This document shows positions 27,605 to 36,891 of a DNA stretch of 64,000 nt, piece after piece (the first letter of the stretch is position 1; every line of letters begins with the position of its first letter). Made by a program: the position numbers and the translations under genes. Below the pieces are notes generated by a model, which saw only the letters and a list, made by a program, of their open reading frames with translations, did not search any database and was not told the origin of the DNA. Source of the DNA: G963665215 sp963665215 (GTDB lineage Bacteria; Chloroflexota; Dehalococcoidia; Lucifugimonadales; CAUZJF01); contig CAXXWW010000002.1 in the NCBI GenBank assembly GCA_963665215.2, positions 248,001 through 312,000 on the forward strand, given 5' to 3'.

Positions 27605-28972
27605 GAGGTATCTTCAAAAAGTGTGTAAACAGTCAGGCGGTGTACCCTCTCTCTGAACAACACGGGCTCGAGGCCCAAGAGAGGAGATAGACCGCCCATG
27701 AGGAAGGAAAGCACTGAGAGTAGGTCGGAGTCAAGGCCGGAGTGGGAGCAGTTGGAGGATTGGGTGCGAAGCCAGGTCCAGAGGCTGATCCAGGAGTTGC
27801 TGGAGGAGGAGGTGACGGCGTTTCTGGGAAGGGCGAAGTCGGCGCTCAGATCCGACTCGGACTCAGATACCGGCTATCGGAACGGATATGGCAGAGCCCG
27901 GAGGCTTACGCTGAGTTCGGGAACGATACAGCTGAGGCGGCCGCGAGTCCGCGATACCGAGGAGCAGTTCGAGAGCCGGCTGCTGCCGCTGTTCGTCAAC
28001 AGGACCAGGAAGGTTGCTGAGTTGATCCCCGAGCTGTACCTGCACGGTCTATCCGAAGGCGACTTCGATCTGGCTTTGCGGGGGCTGCTGGGAGAGGACG
28101 CACCGGTATCGGCGAGCACGGTGGCCCGGTTGAAGGATAAGTGGAACGATGAGCTTGCCCAATGGCGCAGCCGGCCCCTCGATGACCTGGAAGTGGTCTA
28201 CATGTGGGTGGATGGAGTCTACGTCAAGGCTGGTCTTGAGAAGGAGAAGGCGGCGGTACTGGTGGTGATGGCGGCCCTGAGCGACGGGAGCAAGGTGGTG
28301 GTGAGCGCTGTTCCCGGATACAGGGAGTCCACAGAGAACTGGTCCGAGGTGCTCAGGGACATCAAGCGCCGGGGCTTGAGCTGCCCGAGGCTGGTGGTTG
28401 GAGACGGACACCTGGGCATCTGGGGAGCTCTGCGCAACGTCTATCCGCAGGCGGCAGAGCAACGCTGCTGGAACCACAAGATCGTAAACGTGCTCGCCAA
28501 GCTTCCAAAGCGACAACAGGACCAGGCCAAGCTCATGCTGCGTACTATCCCCTACGCGCCGACTCGGACAGAGGCTGAGCGGCTCAGGACGGTGTTCACC
28601 AGGTGGTGCGGCGACCATTCCTACGAGGCGGCCTCAGAGGCCTTGGAGCGGGACTGGGACCGCATGGTCACCTTCTATGACTTCCCAAAGGAGCACTGGG
28701 GGCACCTTCGCACGACGAACCCGGTAGAATCACCCTTCGCGGCCCTCAGGCTTCGGACCGATGCCGCCAAGCGCTACAAGAGGGTCGATCGGGCGATAGC
28801 GGTGATCTGGAAAATGTTGATGGTCGCCGAACAGCGCTTCAGGCGTCTGAAGGCCCCTGAGTTGATCGAAGACGTCTATCTCGGTGCACAGTATGCGGAT
28901 GGAATCGCCATTGAATCAACGGCTGAGAAGGTCGCCGCCTGATGTCGTTTACACACCTATTGACGTAACCTC
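27605..28972 (+). mobile_element. IS256-family insertion sequence, copy 1
   Basis: The 1368-bp element begins GAGGTATCTTCAAAAAGTGT at 27605 and ends with the inverse of GAGGTTACGTCAATAGGTGT at 28972. It truncates the type IIG-like gene. No 8-9 bp duplication is found on its two sides, pointing to later rearrangement. Confidence 0.9.
27698..28942 (+). CDS. IS256-family transposase, copy 1
   Basis: A 414-residue transposase of the MULE/IS256 type. Likely DDE residues are D in YMWVDGVYVKAGLEK, D in LVVGDGHLGIWGAL and E in RTTNPVESPFAALRLRTDAA. It is identical in protein sequence to copy 2 at 29558-30802. Confidence 0.94.
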   Translation: MRKESTESRSESRPEWEQLEDWVRSQVQRLIQELLEEEVTAFLGRAKSALRSDSDSDTGYRNGYGRARRLTLSSGTIQLRRPRVRDTEEQFESRLLPLFVNRTRKVAELIPELYLHGLSEGDFDLALRGLLGEDAPVSASTVARLKDKWNDELAQWRSRPLDDLEVVYMWVDGVYVKAGLEKEKAAVLVVMAALSDGSKVVVSAVPGYRESTENWSEVLRDIKRRGLSCPRLVVGDGHLGIWGALRNVYPQAAEQRCWNHKIVNVLAKLPKRQQDQAKLMLRTIPYAPTRTEAERLRTVFTRWCGDHSYEAASEALERDWDRMVTFYDFPKEHWGHLRTTNPVESPFAALRLRTDAAKRYKRVDRAIAVIWKMLMVAEQRFRRLKAPELIEDVYLGAQYADGIAIESTAEKVAA

Positions 28973-29527
28973 AAGAGACTGGACGGCGAAGGTGAAGCAC
29001 GGTTGATAGCGATGGCCTGCGGGGAACCGCCGGAGGGGCGTGCCAGTTGGACCCTGAAGCTGTTGGCTGACCAGTTGGTCGAGTGTGAGATAGTCGGGAC
29101 CATTAGCACCGAGACGGTTCGCCAGGCGCTTAAAAAAAAACGAACTGAAGCCGTGGCTGAAGCAGAGTTGGTGCATCCCGCCCGGTCAGAGCGCGGAGTT
29201 TGTGTGCGCGATGGAAGACGTACTGGAGGTCTACCAACGGCCGTACGATGGGAATGAGGTTCTGGTGTGCATGGATGAGACGAGCAAACAGCAAGTCAAG
29301 GAGACGCGAGTGCCGCGTCCCGCAGCGCCCGGCTTATCGGCGGCATACGACTACGAATACGAGCGCAATGGAGTGAGCAGCCTGTTCATGCTGTTTGCAC
29401 CGTTGGACGGATGGCGCCGAGTCGAGGTCAGAGAGCGTCGCACGAAGGTGGACTGGGCGCATGTGATAAAGGAACTGGTCGACGAGGACTACCCTGACAG
29501 AGACCGGATCGTGCTGGTAATGGACAA
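28973..29527 (+). mobile_element. Internal fragment of the IS630 element, both ends missing
   Basis: 555 bases matching the inside of IS630 copies A and B, from the codons around KRLDGEGEARLIAMACG to VLVMD. The A9 run is preserved (29132-29140). Both ends are cut exactly by the IS256 copies on either side. The fragment cannot make an active transposase because the N-terminal HTH and the last catalytic Glu are absent. Confidence 0.9.
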
Positions 29528-30895
29528 GAGGTTACGTCAATAGGTGTGTAAACGACATCAGGCGGCGACCTTCTCAGCCGTTGATTCAATGGCGATTCCA
29601 TCCGCATACTGTGCACCGAGATAGACGTCTTCGATCAACTCAGGGGCCTTCAGACGCCTGAAGCGCTGTTCGGCGACCATCAACATTTTCCAGATCACCG
29701 CTATCGCCCGATCGACCCTCTTGTAGCGCTTGGCGGCATCGGTCCGAAGCCTGAGGGCCGCGAAGGGTGATTCTACCGGGTTCGTCGTGCGAAGGTGCCC
29801 CCAGTGCTCCTTTGGGAAGTCATAGAAGGTGACCATGCGGTCCCAGTCCCGCTCCAAGGCCTCTGAGGCCGCCTCGTAGGAATGGTCGCCGCACCACCTG
29901 GTGAACACCGTCCTGAGCCGCTCAGCCTCTGTCCGAGTCGGCGCGTAGGGGATAGTACGCAGCATGAGCTTGGCCTGGTCCTGTTGTCGCTTTGGAAGCT
30001 TGGCGAGCACGTTTACGATCTTGTGGTTCCAGCAGCGTTGCTCTGCCGCCTGCGGATAGACGTTGCGCAGAGCTCCCCAGATGCCCAGGTGTCCGTCTCC
30101 AACCACCAGCCTCGGGCAGCTCAAGCCCCGGCGCTTGATGTCCCTGAGCACCTCGGACCAGTTCTCTGTGGACTCCCTGTATCCGGGAACAGCGCTCACC
30201 ACCACCTTGCTCCCGTCGCTCAGGGCCGCCATCACCACCAGTACCGCCGCCTTCTCCTTCTCAAGACCAGCCTTGACGTAGACTCCATCCACCCACATGT
30301 AGACCACTTCCAGGTCATCGAGGGGCCGGCTGCGCCATTGGGCAAGCTCATCGTTCCACTTATCCTTCAACCGGGCCACCGTGCTCGCCGATACCGGTGC
30401 GTCCTCTCCCAGCAGCCCCCGCAAAGCCAGATCGAAGTCGCCTTCGGATAGACCGTGCAGGTACAGCTCGGGGATCAACTCAGCAACCTTCCTGGTCCTG
30501 TTGACGAACAGCGGCAGCAGCCGGCTCTCGAACTGCTCCTCGGTATCGCGGACTCGCGGCCGCCTCAGCTGTATCGTTCCCGAACTCAGCGTAAGCCTCC
30601 GGGCTCTGCCGTATCCGTTCCGATAGCCGGTATCTGAGTCCGAGTCGGATCTGAGCGCCGACTTCGCCCTTCCCAGAAACGCCGTCACCTCCTCCTCCAG
30701 CAACTCCTGGATCAGCCTCTGGACCTGGCTTCGCACCCAATCCTCCAACTGCTCCCACTCCGGCCTTGACTCCGACCTACTCTCAGTGCTTTCCTTCCTC
30801 ATGGGCGGTCTATCTCCTCTCTTGGGCCTCGAGCCCGTGTTGTTCAGAGAGAGGGTACACCGCCTGACTGTTTACACACTTTTTGAAGATACCTC
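29528..30895 (-). mobile_element. IS256-family insertion sequence, copy 2 (inverted)
   Basis: A 1368-bp copy in inverse orientation to copy 1. Its GAGGTTACG end abuts the IS630 fragment and its GAGGTATC end (30895) abuts a YvcK-like remnant. No target duplication is present. The two copies are nearly identical in DNA, so either duplication is recent or they have been homogenised. Confidence 0.9.
29558..30802 (-). CDS. IS256-family transposase, copy 2
   Basis: A 414-residue transposase with the same protein sequence and DDE residues as copy 1. It is intact. The two genes converge towards the IS630 fragment. Confidence 0.94.
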   Translation of the reverse strand: MRKESTESRSESRPEWEQLEDWVRSQVQRLIQELLEEEVTAFLGRAKSALRSDSDSDTGYRNGYGRARRLTLSSGTIQLRRPRVRDTEEQFESRLLPLFVNRTRKVAELIPELYLHGLSEGDFDLALRGLLGEDAPVSASTVARLKDKWNDELAQWRSRPLDDLEVVYMWVDGVYVKAGLEKEKAAVLVVMAALSDGSKVVVSAVPGYRESTENWSEVLRDIKRRGLSCPRLVVGDGHLGIWGALRNVYPQAAEQRCWNHKIVNVLAKLPKRQQDQAKLMLRTIPYAPTRTEAERLRTVFTRWCGDHSYEAASEALERDWDRMVTFYDFPKEHWGHLRTTNPVESPFAALRLRTDAAKRYKRVDRAIAVIWKMLMVAEQRFRRLKAPELIEDVYLGAQYADGIAIESTAEKVAA

Positions 30896-31091
30896 ATTCT
30901 TCACGCGGGGCCATGCACGTGAGTATAGGGGGTGGCTCGCTAGGTGGGACTTCCGCCAGACCCCCGATGAGGAGGCTCGGCAGGATGCTGGTGTAGAGGC
31001 TCCCTGGACCGATAAGGACCGCGTCCGCCGCGCGAATCGCATCAATGGCCCCGGGACCGGAGGCTCTCACCGCCTGCGTGGTATTGCCTGG
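30896..31091 (-). pseudogene. Fragment of a YvcK/CofD-like protein
   Basis: The minus-strand frame contains AIRAADAVLIGPGSLYTSIL followed by PSLLIGGLAEV, the signature of YvcK (gluconeogenesis factor/CofD-fold). Only about 50 residues remain: the 3' part is removed at the IS256 boundary and no matching sequence is recognised upstream. It is likely residue of a chromosomal gene lost in the IS256 rearrangement. Confidence 0.6.
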
Positions 31092-31233
31092 CTGAACCCT
31101 AAATCGAAACCTCCCAGCGAAAAGTTCGCAATGCGGTCTGCTTAGGCCCACCATTTCCGGGCAATCTCAATAATCACGCCCCTGTCTCTGCACGTACATC
31201 CTGCGGACGGTATGATAGTCTGGGTCAAACGAT

Positions 31234-33240
31234 ATGCTATTTGCATCCGACATCAGCAAAGCCTACTCAACCATGACCCTGTTCAGCGGGCTCACACTGA
31301 GCATAGCCGCCGGGGACCGTATTGCACTGGTAGGCCCAAACGGCTCCGGCAAGACCACTCTCATGGATATCCTGGCAGGCGAGACCGCCCCGGAAACGGG
31401 GAGCGTCTCCAAACAGCGCAACGTTACTATGGGCTATCTCAAGCAGGAACCAGCGTCGTTTACCGGCAAGCCTCTGCTCGAAGAGGTGTTGGACCCCCGC
31501 TCCGAGGCGAACGCCCTCGTCGTTGAGATTTCAGACACACGGGAAACGCTGTCATCGGAGACCGACCCCGTGCGCCAAGGCTATCTGCTGGACCGCCTCA
31601 GCAAGCTTGACGTGGCTTTGGAGGCCGCTGGTGGGGACGACCGCGAGCACGAGGCTAAGGCGATCCTCTCAGGCCTTGGCTTTAAGCAGGGTGACTTTCT
31701 CCGGCCAATGCGCGAGTTCAGCGGTGGTTGGGTCATGCGCGCAGGCCTGGCCAGAATTCTGTTCAAGAAGCCCAATCTCTTGCTCCTTGACGAGCCAACC
31801 AACCACCTGGACCTTGATGCGAACTTGTGGTTTGAGAAATACTTGGCCAATTTTCAAGGCGGCGTGCTCGTCACATCTCACGATCGCGCTTTTTTGGATC
31901 AGACCGCGACCAAGGTTCTTTCCATAGAACCGGATGAGGTGGCGCTTCACACGGGCAACTATCACGATTACCTCGTTGCACGCGAGAGCACACTTCAGAA
32001 CAAGCTGACAGCCGCCGCCAGGCAGCAGCGCAAAATAGATAAGCAAATGCGCTTTGTGGAACGGTTTCGCTCCAAGGCAACGAAGGCCAGCCAGGTGCAA
32101 AGCCGTTTGAAGCAACTCGAGAAAATACAGATCATCAAGTTGCCAAGGGCCACCAAGAAGGTCAGCTACTCCTTCCCGGAGCCCCCGCGTAGCGGTTCCG
32201 AGGTCATAACACTGACCAATGTAAGCAAGTCCTACGGCAATATCGTGGTCTACCGAGGCATAGACCTGACGCTTTCGCGCGGCGACCGTGTTGCACTAGT
32301 CGGACCGAACGGCGCCGGGAAGACCACCATGTTGAAGATACTTGCAGGCGTCGTTCCGGTTGATGAGGGGGAAAGAAAGACCGGGCACAAGGTCGTCACT
32401 ACCTATTACGCCCAGCACGTACTCGAACTCCTCAACCCGAACAATACACTCATTGAGGAATTGCAGCAGTCCTCGCCAACGGAATCGGAACAGAACCTGC
32501 GCACGACTCTCGGCGGCTTCCTGTTCAGCGACGACGACGTGCGCAAGCCTATTTCCGTACTGTCCGGCGGTGAAAAGGCCCGGGCGGCCCTGGCTAAGCT
32601 GCTCCTTCAGCCAACCAACCTGCTCCTCATGGATGAGCCGACCAATCACCTTGACATCGCTTCCAGGGAAATTCTCGCAGACGCCCTTGGCGATTATCAC
32701 GGCACTATCTGTTTCATAACCCACGACCGCACTCTGATACGTCAGGTTGCAAACAAGATTGTAGAGATAGACGGCGGCCGGCCCACGGTTTTCCCCGGAG
32801 ACTACGACAGTTATCTCTACCGAAAGCAGACTGAGACCGATAAGAGGAGCGCCAACGCAAGGGCCAATGGAACGGCCGGAGATGCTGCAGAACGAGGCCA
32901 GGCTGTTCGCCGCTCCGGTCAGCCGACCAGCGCCGAGGAGCACCGGTCGCTTACAAAAGAGGCCCGCAGACTCGCGACGCAGATAGAGAACATAAATGTC
33001 TCCCTGGTTGACCACGAGACCCGCATTGCGGAGTTGGAGGCCATGTTCTCCAGCCCCGACCTGTTTGACGAGCCCACTCAGATTGTCTCCTCAGGAGAGC
33101 AATACCGTGTGCTCAAAGAGGAGGTGCAGTCCCTCTGGGATGAGTGGGAGAGGTTGACATTGGAGGCGGAGGACGTCGACAGCAAGCTGACGGACCTGAA
33201 GGCCGGCTCGACCCGTGCCAAGGGTGTCAATGCCGGGTGA
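31234..33240 (+). CDS. ABC-F family ATPase (Uup/YdiF/EttA type)
   Basis: A 668-residue protein with two ABC domains and no membrane segments. Walker A motifs are GPNGSGKTTLMDILAG and GPNGAGKTTMLKILAG; signatures are EFSGGWVMRAGLARIL and VLSGGEKARAALAKLL; Walker B motifs are NLLLLDEPTNHLDLDAN and NLLLMDEPTNHLDIAS. The inter-domain linker is Lys/Arg-rich (RQQRKIDKQMRFVERFRSKA) and there is a C-terminal coiled coil (LTKEARRLATQIENINVSLV). ABC-F proteins act on the ribosome E site or in resistance; which applies here is not evident. Confidence 0.9.
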   Translation: MLFASDISKAYSTMTLFSGLTLSIAAGDRIALVGPNGSGKTTLMDILAGETAPETGSVSKQRNVTMGYLKQEPASFTGKPLLEEVLDPRSEANALVVEISDTRETLSSETDPVRQGYLLDRLSKLDVALEAAGGDDREHEAKAILSGLGFKQGDFLRPMREFSGGWVMRAGLARILFKKPNLLLLDEPTNHLDLDANLWFEKYLANFQGGVLVTSHDRAFLDQTATKVLSIEPDEVALHTGNYHDYLVARESTLQNKLTAAARQQRKIDKQMRFVERFRSKATKASQVQSRLKQLEKIQIIKLPRATKKVSYSFPEPPRSGSEVITLTNVSKSYGNIVVYRGIDLTLSRGDRVALVGPNGAGKTTMLKILAGVVPVDEGERKTGHKVVTTYYAQHVLELLNPNNTLIEELQQSSPTESEQNLRTTLGGFLFSDDDVRKPISVLSGGEKARAALAKLLLQPTNLLLMDEPTNHLDIASREILADALGDYHGTICFITHDRTLIRQVANKIVEIDGGRPTVFPGDYDSYLYRKQTETDKRSANARANGTAGDAAERGQAVRRSGQPTSAEEHRSLTKEARRLATQIENINVSLVDHETRIAELEAMFSSPDLFDEPTQIVSSGEQYRVLKEEVQSLWDEWERLTLEAEDVDSKLTDLKAGSTRAKGVNAG

Positions 33241-33343
33241 AAGTGCCCGTGTGCGTAGCACGTCGCTGTTTGGGGGAATGAACAACGTCTCTGCGCGCTC
33301 ATAGCTCCGCCTAACACATAGTTGACCTACAATAGATCGCAGG

Positions 33344-33802
33344 ATGTGCGTAGCTGGCTACAGCATATTGTATTTCGTGGTCCTGTCGTACAGATATCAA
33401 GCAGCAACCCTAGTACTCAGTCACCCCTTAATGGTGGCTGTCGTCCGCAGCCGGGACTTGCCGCCGGGACTTGCCAATGAAGGAACCCGACAGGCTCACA
33501 AGGAGAACCAGACGCTGGGGGCTCGCCTCTCGAGGCTGAGCCATGCCAGCCACCGCATCACCGGGAGCCTTGATCTCGCTACCGTCCTGCAAAAGGTCGT
33601 AGACGATGCTCGCTCGCTGACGGGCACGCCCGGTATGATGTTTGAGCCGAGTGCTTCGGCGGGCTCACAGGCCGCCCAGCCACATCTCGAAGACGGTACC
33701 ACCTACCGTCCACTCAGGCCCACAGCGAGGGACTCGAACTCCCTCAGAGCGTCAGCTGAACCGACAGTTCCCAGGTTCTTCAACGTCGCAACACAATCGT
33801 AG
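33344..33802 (+). pseudogene. Decayed GAF-domain sensor N-terminus
   Basis: The segment NQTLGARLSRLSHASHRITG and SLDLATVLQKVVDDARSLTG closely resembles the coiled lead-in and first helix of GAF-domain sensors of Chloroflexota-type two-component proteins. After SLTG the expected GAF strand is replaced by low-complexity sequence and the frame ends at 33802. The first 50 or so residues also look non-native. Remnant, not a working gene. Confidence 0.45.
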
Positions 33803-33960
33803 CATTGAGTTGACATTGGCCGAGGTCATTGTCCAGGCAGACTCGATTACGACATACAGTCGGGTGGTGACAATCTTATCCCAAGAGAAACTTGGGCGCC
33901 ACTTCCCAGCCGACAAAAAGCCAGGGGCCAGACACACTATTCGCGCATAGTGTCTGAAGT

Positions 33961-35739
33961 TCAAACGTGACGCTCTACCAACTCGAACGCTTGACGGGTC
34001 TCGCCAAGTAGATCCAGCGCGTCGGCTTTTGCCATGTCCACCAAGAAGGCAACCTGCTCTCTGGCAGACCCTTGGACGGTCTCAACCAATCCAGCCAGGT
34101 CTATCGTGAGTGGAGATTCATCTTGCCCGTCTCCCGTCTCCATTAACAGCCTTTCCGAGCGTTCAATGTCCCCCGCCAAGGCCTCGTTGTAAATATTGAC
34201 TAATTTCTCCACCAAGGCCAACAGTTGACCAAACCCATCAGACACTTCGGAGAACAGAGGGTCCTGCCCTTCAAAGTACCGTTGGCTGATTGAGTTAATT
34301 GCTCGGCTCAGAATGTATATCTCCGGAAGAAAGCCTAGGGCCGATATCTTCCAGTGTTCAACCCGCTGACGGAATCGCTCATCATTACTGCTGTCTGGTT
34401 CCCAAACCTTTACAGATTCTAGCAACGACTCACGTCGGCTTACTTCTTCCGCCAACTCCCCGGCATCCTGACAGACGCGGTATCGATAGCCATCAAGGTA
34501 GCAACTGAGCTTTGCCACTTCCGTTCCGGCCAAGAATGCCGCACCTTCGCAGCCATGCTCCTCCACCCACTGGTTCCATGTGGACACCACCAGGCCCGTG
34601 CGCATGGCGGACTTCAAGTCTCCTTTGGCACGACGACCCCGCCACTTCAGATAGTCGGCGAAGCTCAGGTATTGCCGCTCGTCTATTACCCTGGTGCGGC
34701 CGGGAAATCCAGCCAAGTGTTTCCTGGTCTGTTGCCATAGTTTTATCGCTACCGCAGCGTCGACTTCGGACCCATCCTTCGGGTCGATAATCCCGTGCCA
34801 GGCCATAGGGTGGTTGTCTTCGGGTTCCTCCAGCAGGAATTCCCTCTCCCTTATTCTCGCGCCCCACTCGGCCAACTCCACCATGTAGTTGTCGATCCAG
34901 TCTGGCGCCTCTCTCAGGAACTGGTGGGGCACGCTTGGCAGGTCCACGACAAGGCCAGCCGGGATCAGGCACTTGAGGGCTTCCACTAGTGCCTCATAGT
35001 GTTCGTCATACTCCGCGTCCGGCACATCCGCCAGGCCGTAAGAGTAGTCCTCGCCATCAAGGAACTTTTGAAAACTCTCTGCGTCCTCGAATAGTGGCCG
35101 CACCTCATCCTCGGTTGGCACCTTCGAATAGAGGTGTTTTGCTCCGCTCATCATCCCGTAAGCGCCATCAGGCAAGGCAGTATTGCCTTTGGCGAGAAAG
35201 CTCTCTAACAGCCATTGGCCCAGGTCGTCGCCTTCTTCCAGCAATTCCCAGGTCATAACGTAATGCTGCTTGGCCGCTTCCACCGCAGCCGCTGTCTCTG
35301 AGTCCAGGGGATACGGCGTCTCGATCCCTACCCGAATCTGGTTCCACCGCATTCGCCGGCCGAGAGCCTGTTCTCTCAGCAGCGATTTCAACTCCGCTAT
35401 CAAGAACCTGCCTTGGGTCCAGAAATACCGTTCCTCCGAGATCAGCTTGCGGTTAACCTGCTGGTGTAGAAAGAACAGGAACAGGACGTCCTTGTAAGCC
35501 TGGCGCACTGCTTTGTCGATTTCCTCCCGAGGGTGTCCCTTAAGCGTTTGCTTAACAGCCTCGGCTACCTGGTCTGTTAACCTGGGTATCGGCGCGGCGC
35601 TGTCCGGCTGGCTCTTCAGGTGATGGATATATTCAAAAATGGTATTGAAGCCGTGTGCTTCTTGAAACCACAGCAGGATGGCCTGCTTGGGAGTTAGGCC
35701 AGTCTCCAGCTTCGCGACCCTTTGTATGTTCTTGCTCAC
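33961..35739 (-). CDS. Unknown 592-residue protein of the mobile island
   Basis: No family is recognised. The protein is largely helical and acidic, with a possible HTH-like N-terminus (LETGLTPKQAILLWFQEAHG) and no signal peptide or membrane segment. Its GTG start overlaps the stop of the upstream 145-residue gene (GTGA), so it is the last gene of an operon running primase, ParB-methylase, RAMA protein, Cys-rich protein, this gene. The setting suggests a phage- or satellite-encoded function; nothing more can be supported. Confidence 0.75.
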   Translation of the reverse strand: MSKNIQRVAKLETGLTPKQAILLWFQEAHGFNTIFEYIHHLKSQPDSAAPIPRLTDQVAEAVKQTLKGHPREEIDKAVRQAYKDVLFLFFLHQQVNRKLISEERYFWTQGRFLIAELKSLLREQALGRRMRWNQIRVGIETPYPLDSETAAAVEAAKQHYVMTWELLEEGDDLGQWLLESFLAKGNTALPDGAYGMMSGAKHLYSKVPTEDEVRPLFEDAESFQKFLDGEDYSYGLADVPDAEYDEHYEALVEALKCLIPAGLVVDLPSVPHQFLREAPDWIDNYMVELAEWGARIREREFLLEEPEDNHPMAWHGIIDPKDGSEVDAAVAIKLWQQTRKHLAGFPGRTRVIDERQYLSFADYLKWRGRRAKGDLKSAMRTGLVVSTWNQWVEEHGCEGAAFLAGTEVAKLSCYLDGYRYRVCQDAGELAEEVSRRESLLESVKVWEPDSSNDERFRQRVEHWKISALGFLPEIYILSRAINSISQRYFEGQDPLFSEVSDGFGQLLALVEKLVNIYNEALAGDIERSERLLMETGDGQDESPLTIDLAGLVETVQGSAREQVAFLVDMAKADALDLLGETRQAFELVERHV

Positions 35740-36173
35740 GAGTCAACCTCGGCGCTGAAACCTGTGTCGACGGGTTCAGCGTCGAACACCGACTCCGGCA
35801 GGGTTTTCTGACCATGCGCCGCTTCCAGTGCAGCTAGGCGTTCCTCCAACTCCCCGGTCTCCAAGAGTTTACCCGCCACTCCGACCAGGTAGCCCAGGGT
35901 GCGGGCCCGGGCGATGGAGTTTTCCAGACCCAGGGTGTCCAGGGAGGCAATCACTAGCAACCGCCGCAGGTCGCCCACTGTTTCCAGCCCATTGACCTCG
36001 TAGGCCCCGGACACCGCCACTTCACGTCGCCGTCTCAGTCCTCCCAAGCGCCGTGCCTCGGCCACATCTTCGGCATACTCGGGGGAGTGCCAGAAGCAGT
36101 GATCCCCGTCCTTTACGGGAGCCGCCTGGCACATCTGCCCATCCTCCTTCCGAAATGCGCACTGACGGCCCAT
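35736..36173 (-). CDS. Small Cys/His protein of phage-satellite type
   Basis: This 145-residue protein starts MGRQCAFRKEDGQMCQAAPV with C5, C15, C26 and H29 (DHCFWHSPEY) spaced like a zinc-binding knuckle. The rest is helical (AEARRLGGLRRRREV; VGDLRRLLVIASLDTLGLEN). Similar short proteins sit beside terminase or replication genes in prophages and integrated elements, but no function is established. It is coupled to the 592-residue gene by an overlapping start. Confidence 0.75.
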   Translation of the reverse strand: MGRQCAFRKEDGQMCQAAPVKDGDHCFWHSPEYAEDVAEARRLGGLRRRREVAVSGAYEVNGLETVGDLRRLLVIASLDTLGLENSIARARTLGYLVGVAGKLLETGELEERLAALEAAHGQKTLPESVFDAEPVDTGFSAEVDS

Positions 36174-36285
36174 TACCTGTGATTACCTCTGCTAGTTGAC
36201 CAGTTGGTAGTCAGATGCAACAGAGCAAAAGGCAGGCTCCATTGAGAAACCTGCCTCAAGCAAATGAAATTATTCGAACCAGCGC

Positions 36286-36741
36286 TCAGGCTTCTGTGGT
36301 TGCCTCTTGCACCCCATTCGATGTGTGCCCTTCTGGACACTGCTCTGCAGGTGCGCCCACCGGCGCCGTGAAACTCTTCTGGCAAGCGTCGCAGTAGAGT
36401 CTCACTTCTCCTTCCTCGACGCCCTTTTGATTTGGCACTCGCCGGAACCCAGCGGTGGGCGTTTGCTCCCCAGTCTCCGTTTCTTCCGATGGCTCGCCCT
36501 CGGGCTCCTTCGCTTCGCTGGGGGCGCCGCCGGCCTCGACGCTCCAAAAGGCCCAACCGTTGCAAGCCTTGTTGGTGATGGCGGTACCCGCCGATGAGGG
36601 ACTCTTGAACTCTCTCCCGTCGGCCAGCCGGTACTTGACCTTCCCGTCCTCTCCGGCTATCACCTCGGCTTTGTATTCCTCCTTCTTGTATTTGGCAATC
36701 AGCTTCGTACCCGGTTCCAGGTTGCGGTCCTCGATGGCCAT
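36286..36741 (-). CDS. RAMA-domain protein with C-terminal zinc-ribbon-like segment
   Basis: Start ATG 36741 is chosen because AGGAGG lies six bases upstream. Residues about 3-70 match the RAMA (restriction enzyme adenine methylase associated) fold: RNLEPGTKLIAKYKKEEYKA, REFKSPSSAGTAITN and NGWAFWSVEAGG. A Glu/Pro-rich linker follows, then RLYCDACQKSF and EQCPEGHT, a probable zinc ribbon. RAMA domains accompany DNA methylases, and this gene is just downstream of the ParB-methylase gene, so it may read modified DNA. The role is inferred. Confidence 0.7.
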   Translation of the reverse strand: MAIEDRNLEPGTKLIAKYKKEEYKAEVIAGEDGKVKYRLADGREFKSPSSAGTAITNKACNGWAFWSVEAGGAPSEAKEPEGEPSEETETGEQTPTAGFRRVPNQKGVEEGEVRLYCDACQKSFTAPVGAPAEQCPEGHTSNGVQEATTEA

Positions 36742-36891
36742 TTGCCACCTCCTCACGTTTAGAAGATGGTATATACCTCACTCTGTCTTCGCCGGAAGTC
36801 AAGGGATATCGGCAAAGTGGAGGTAGCTGACCAATGTTCTCTTGGAGACGACGGTCACTACGTCGCCATAGTGTTCGCTCCGCTTGGGCTA

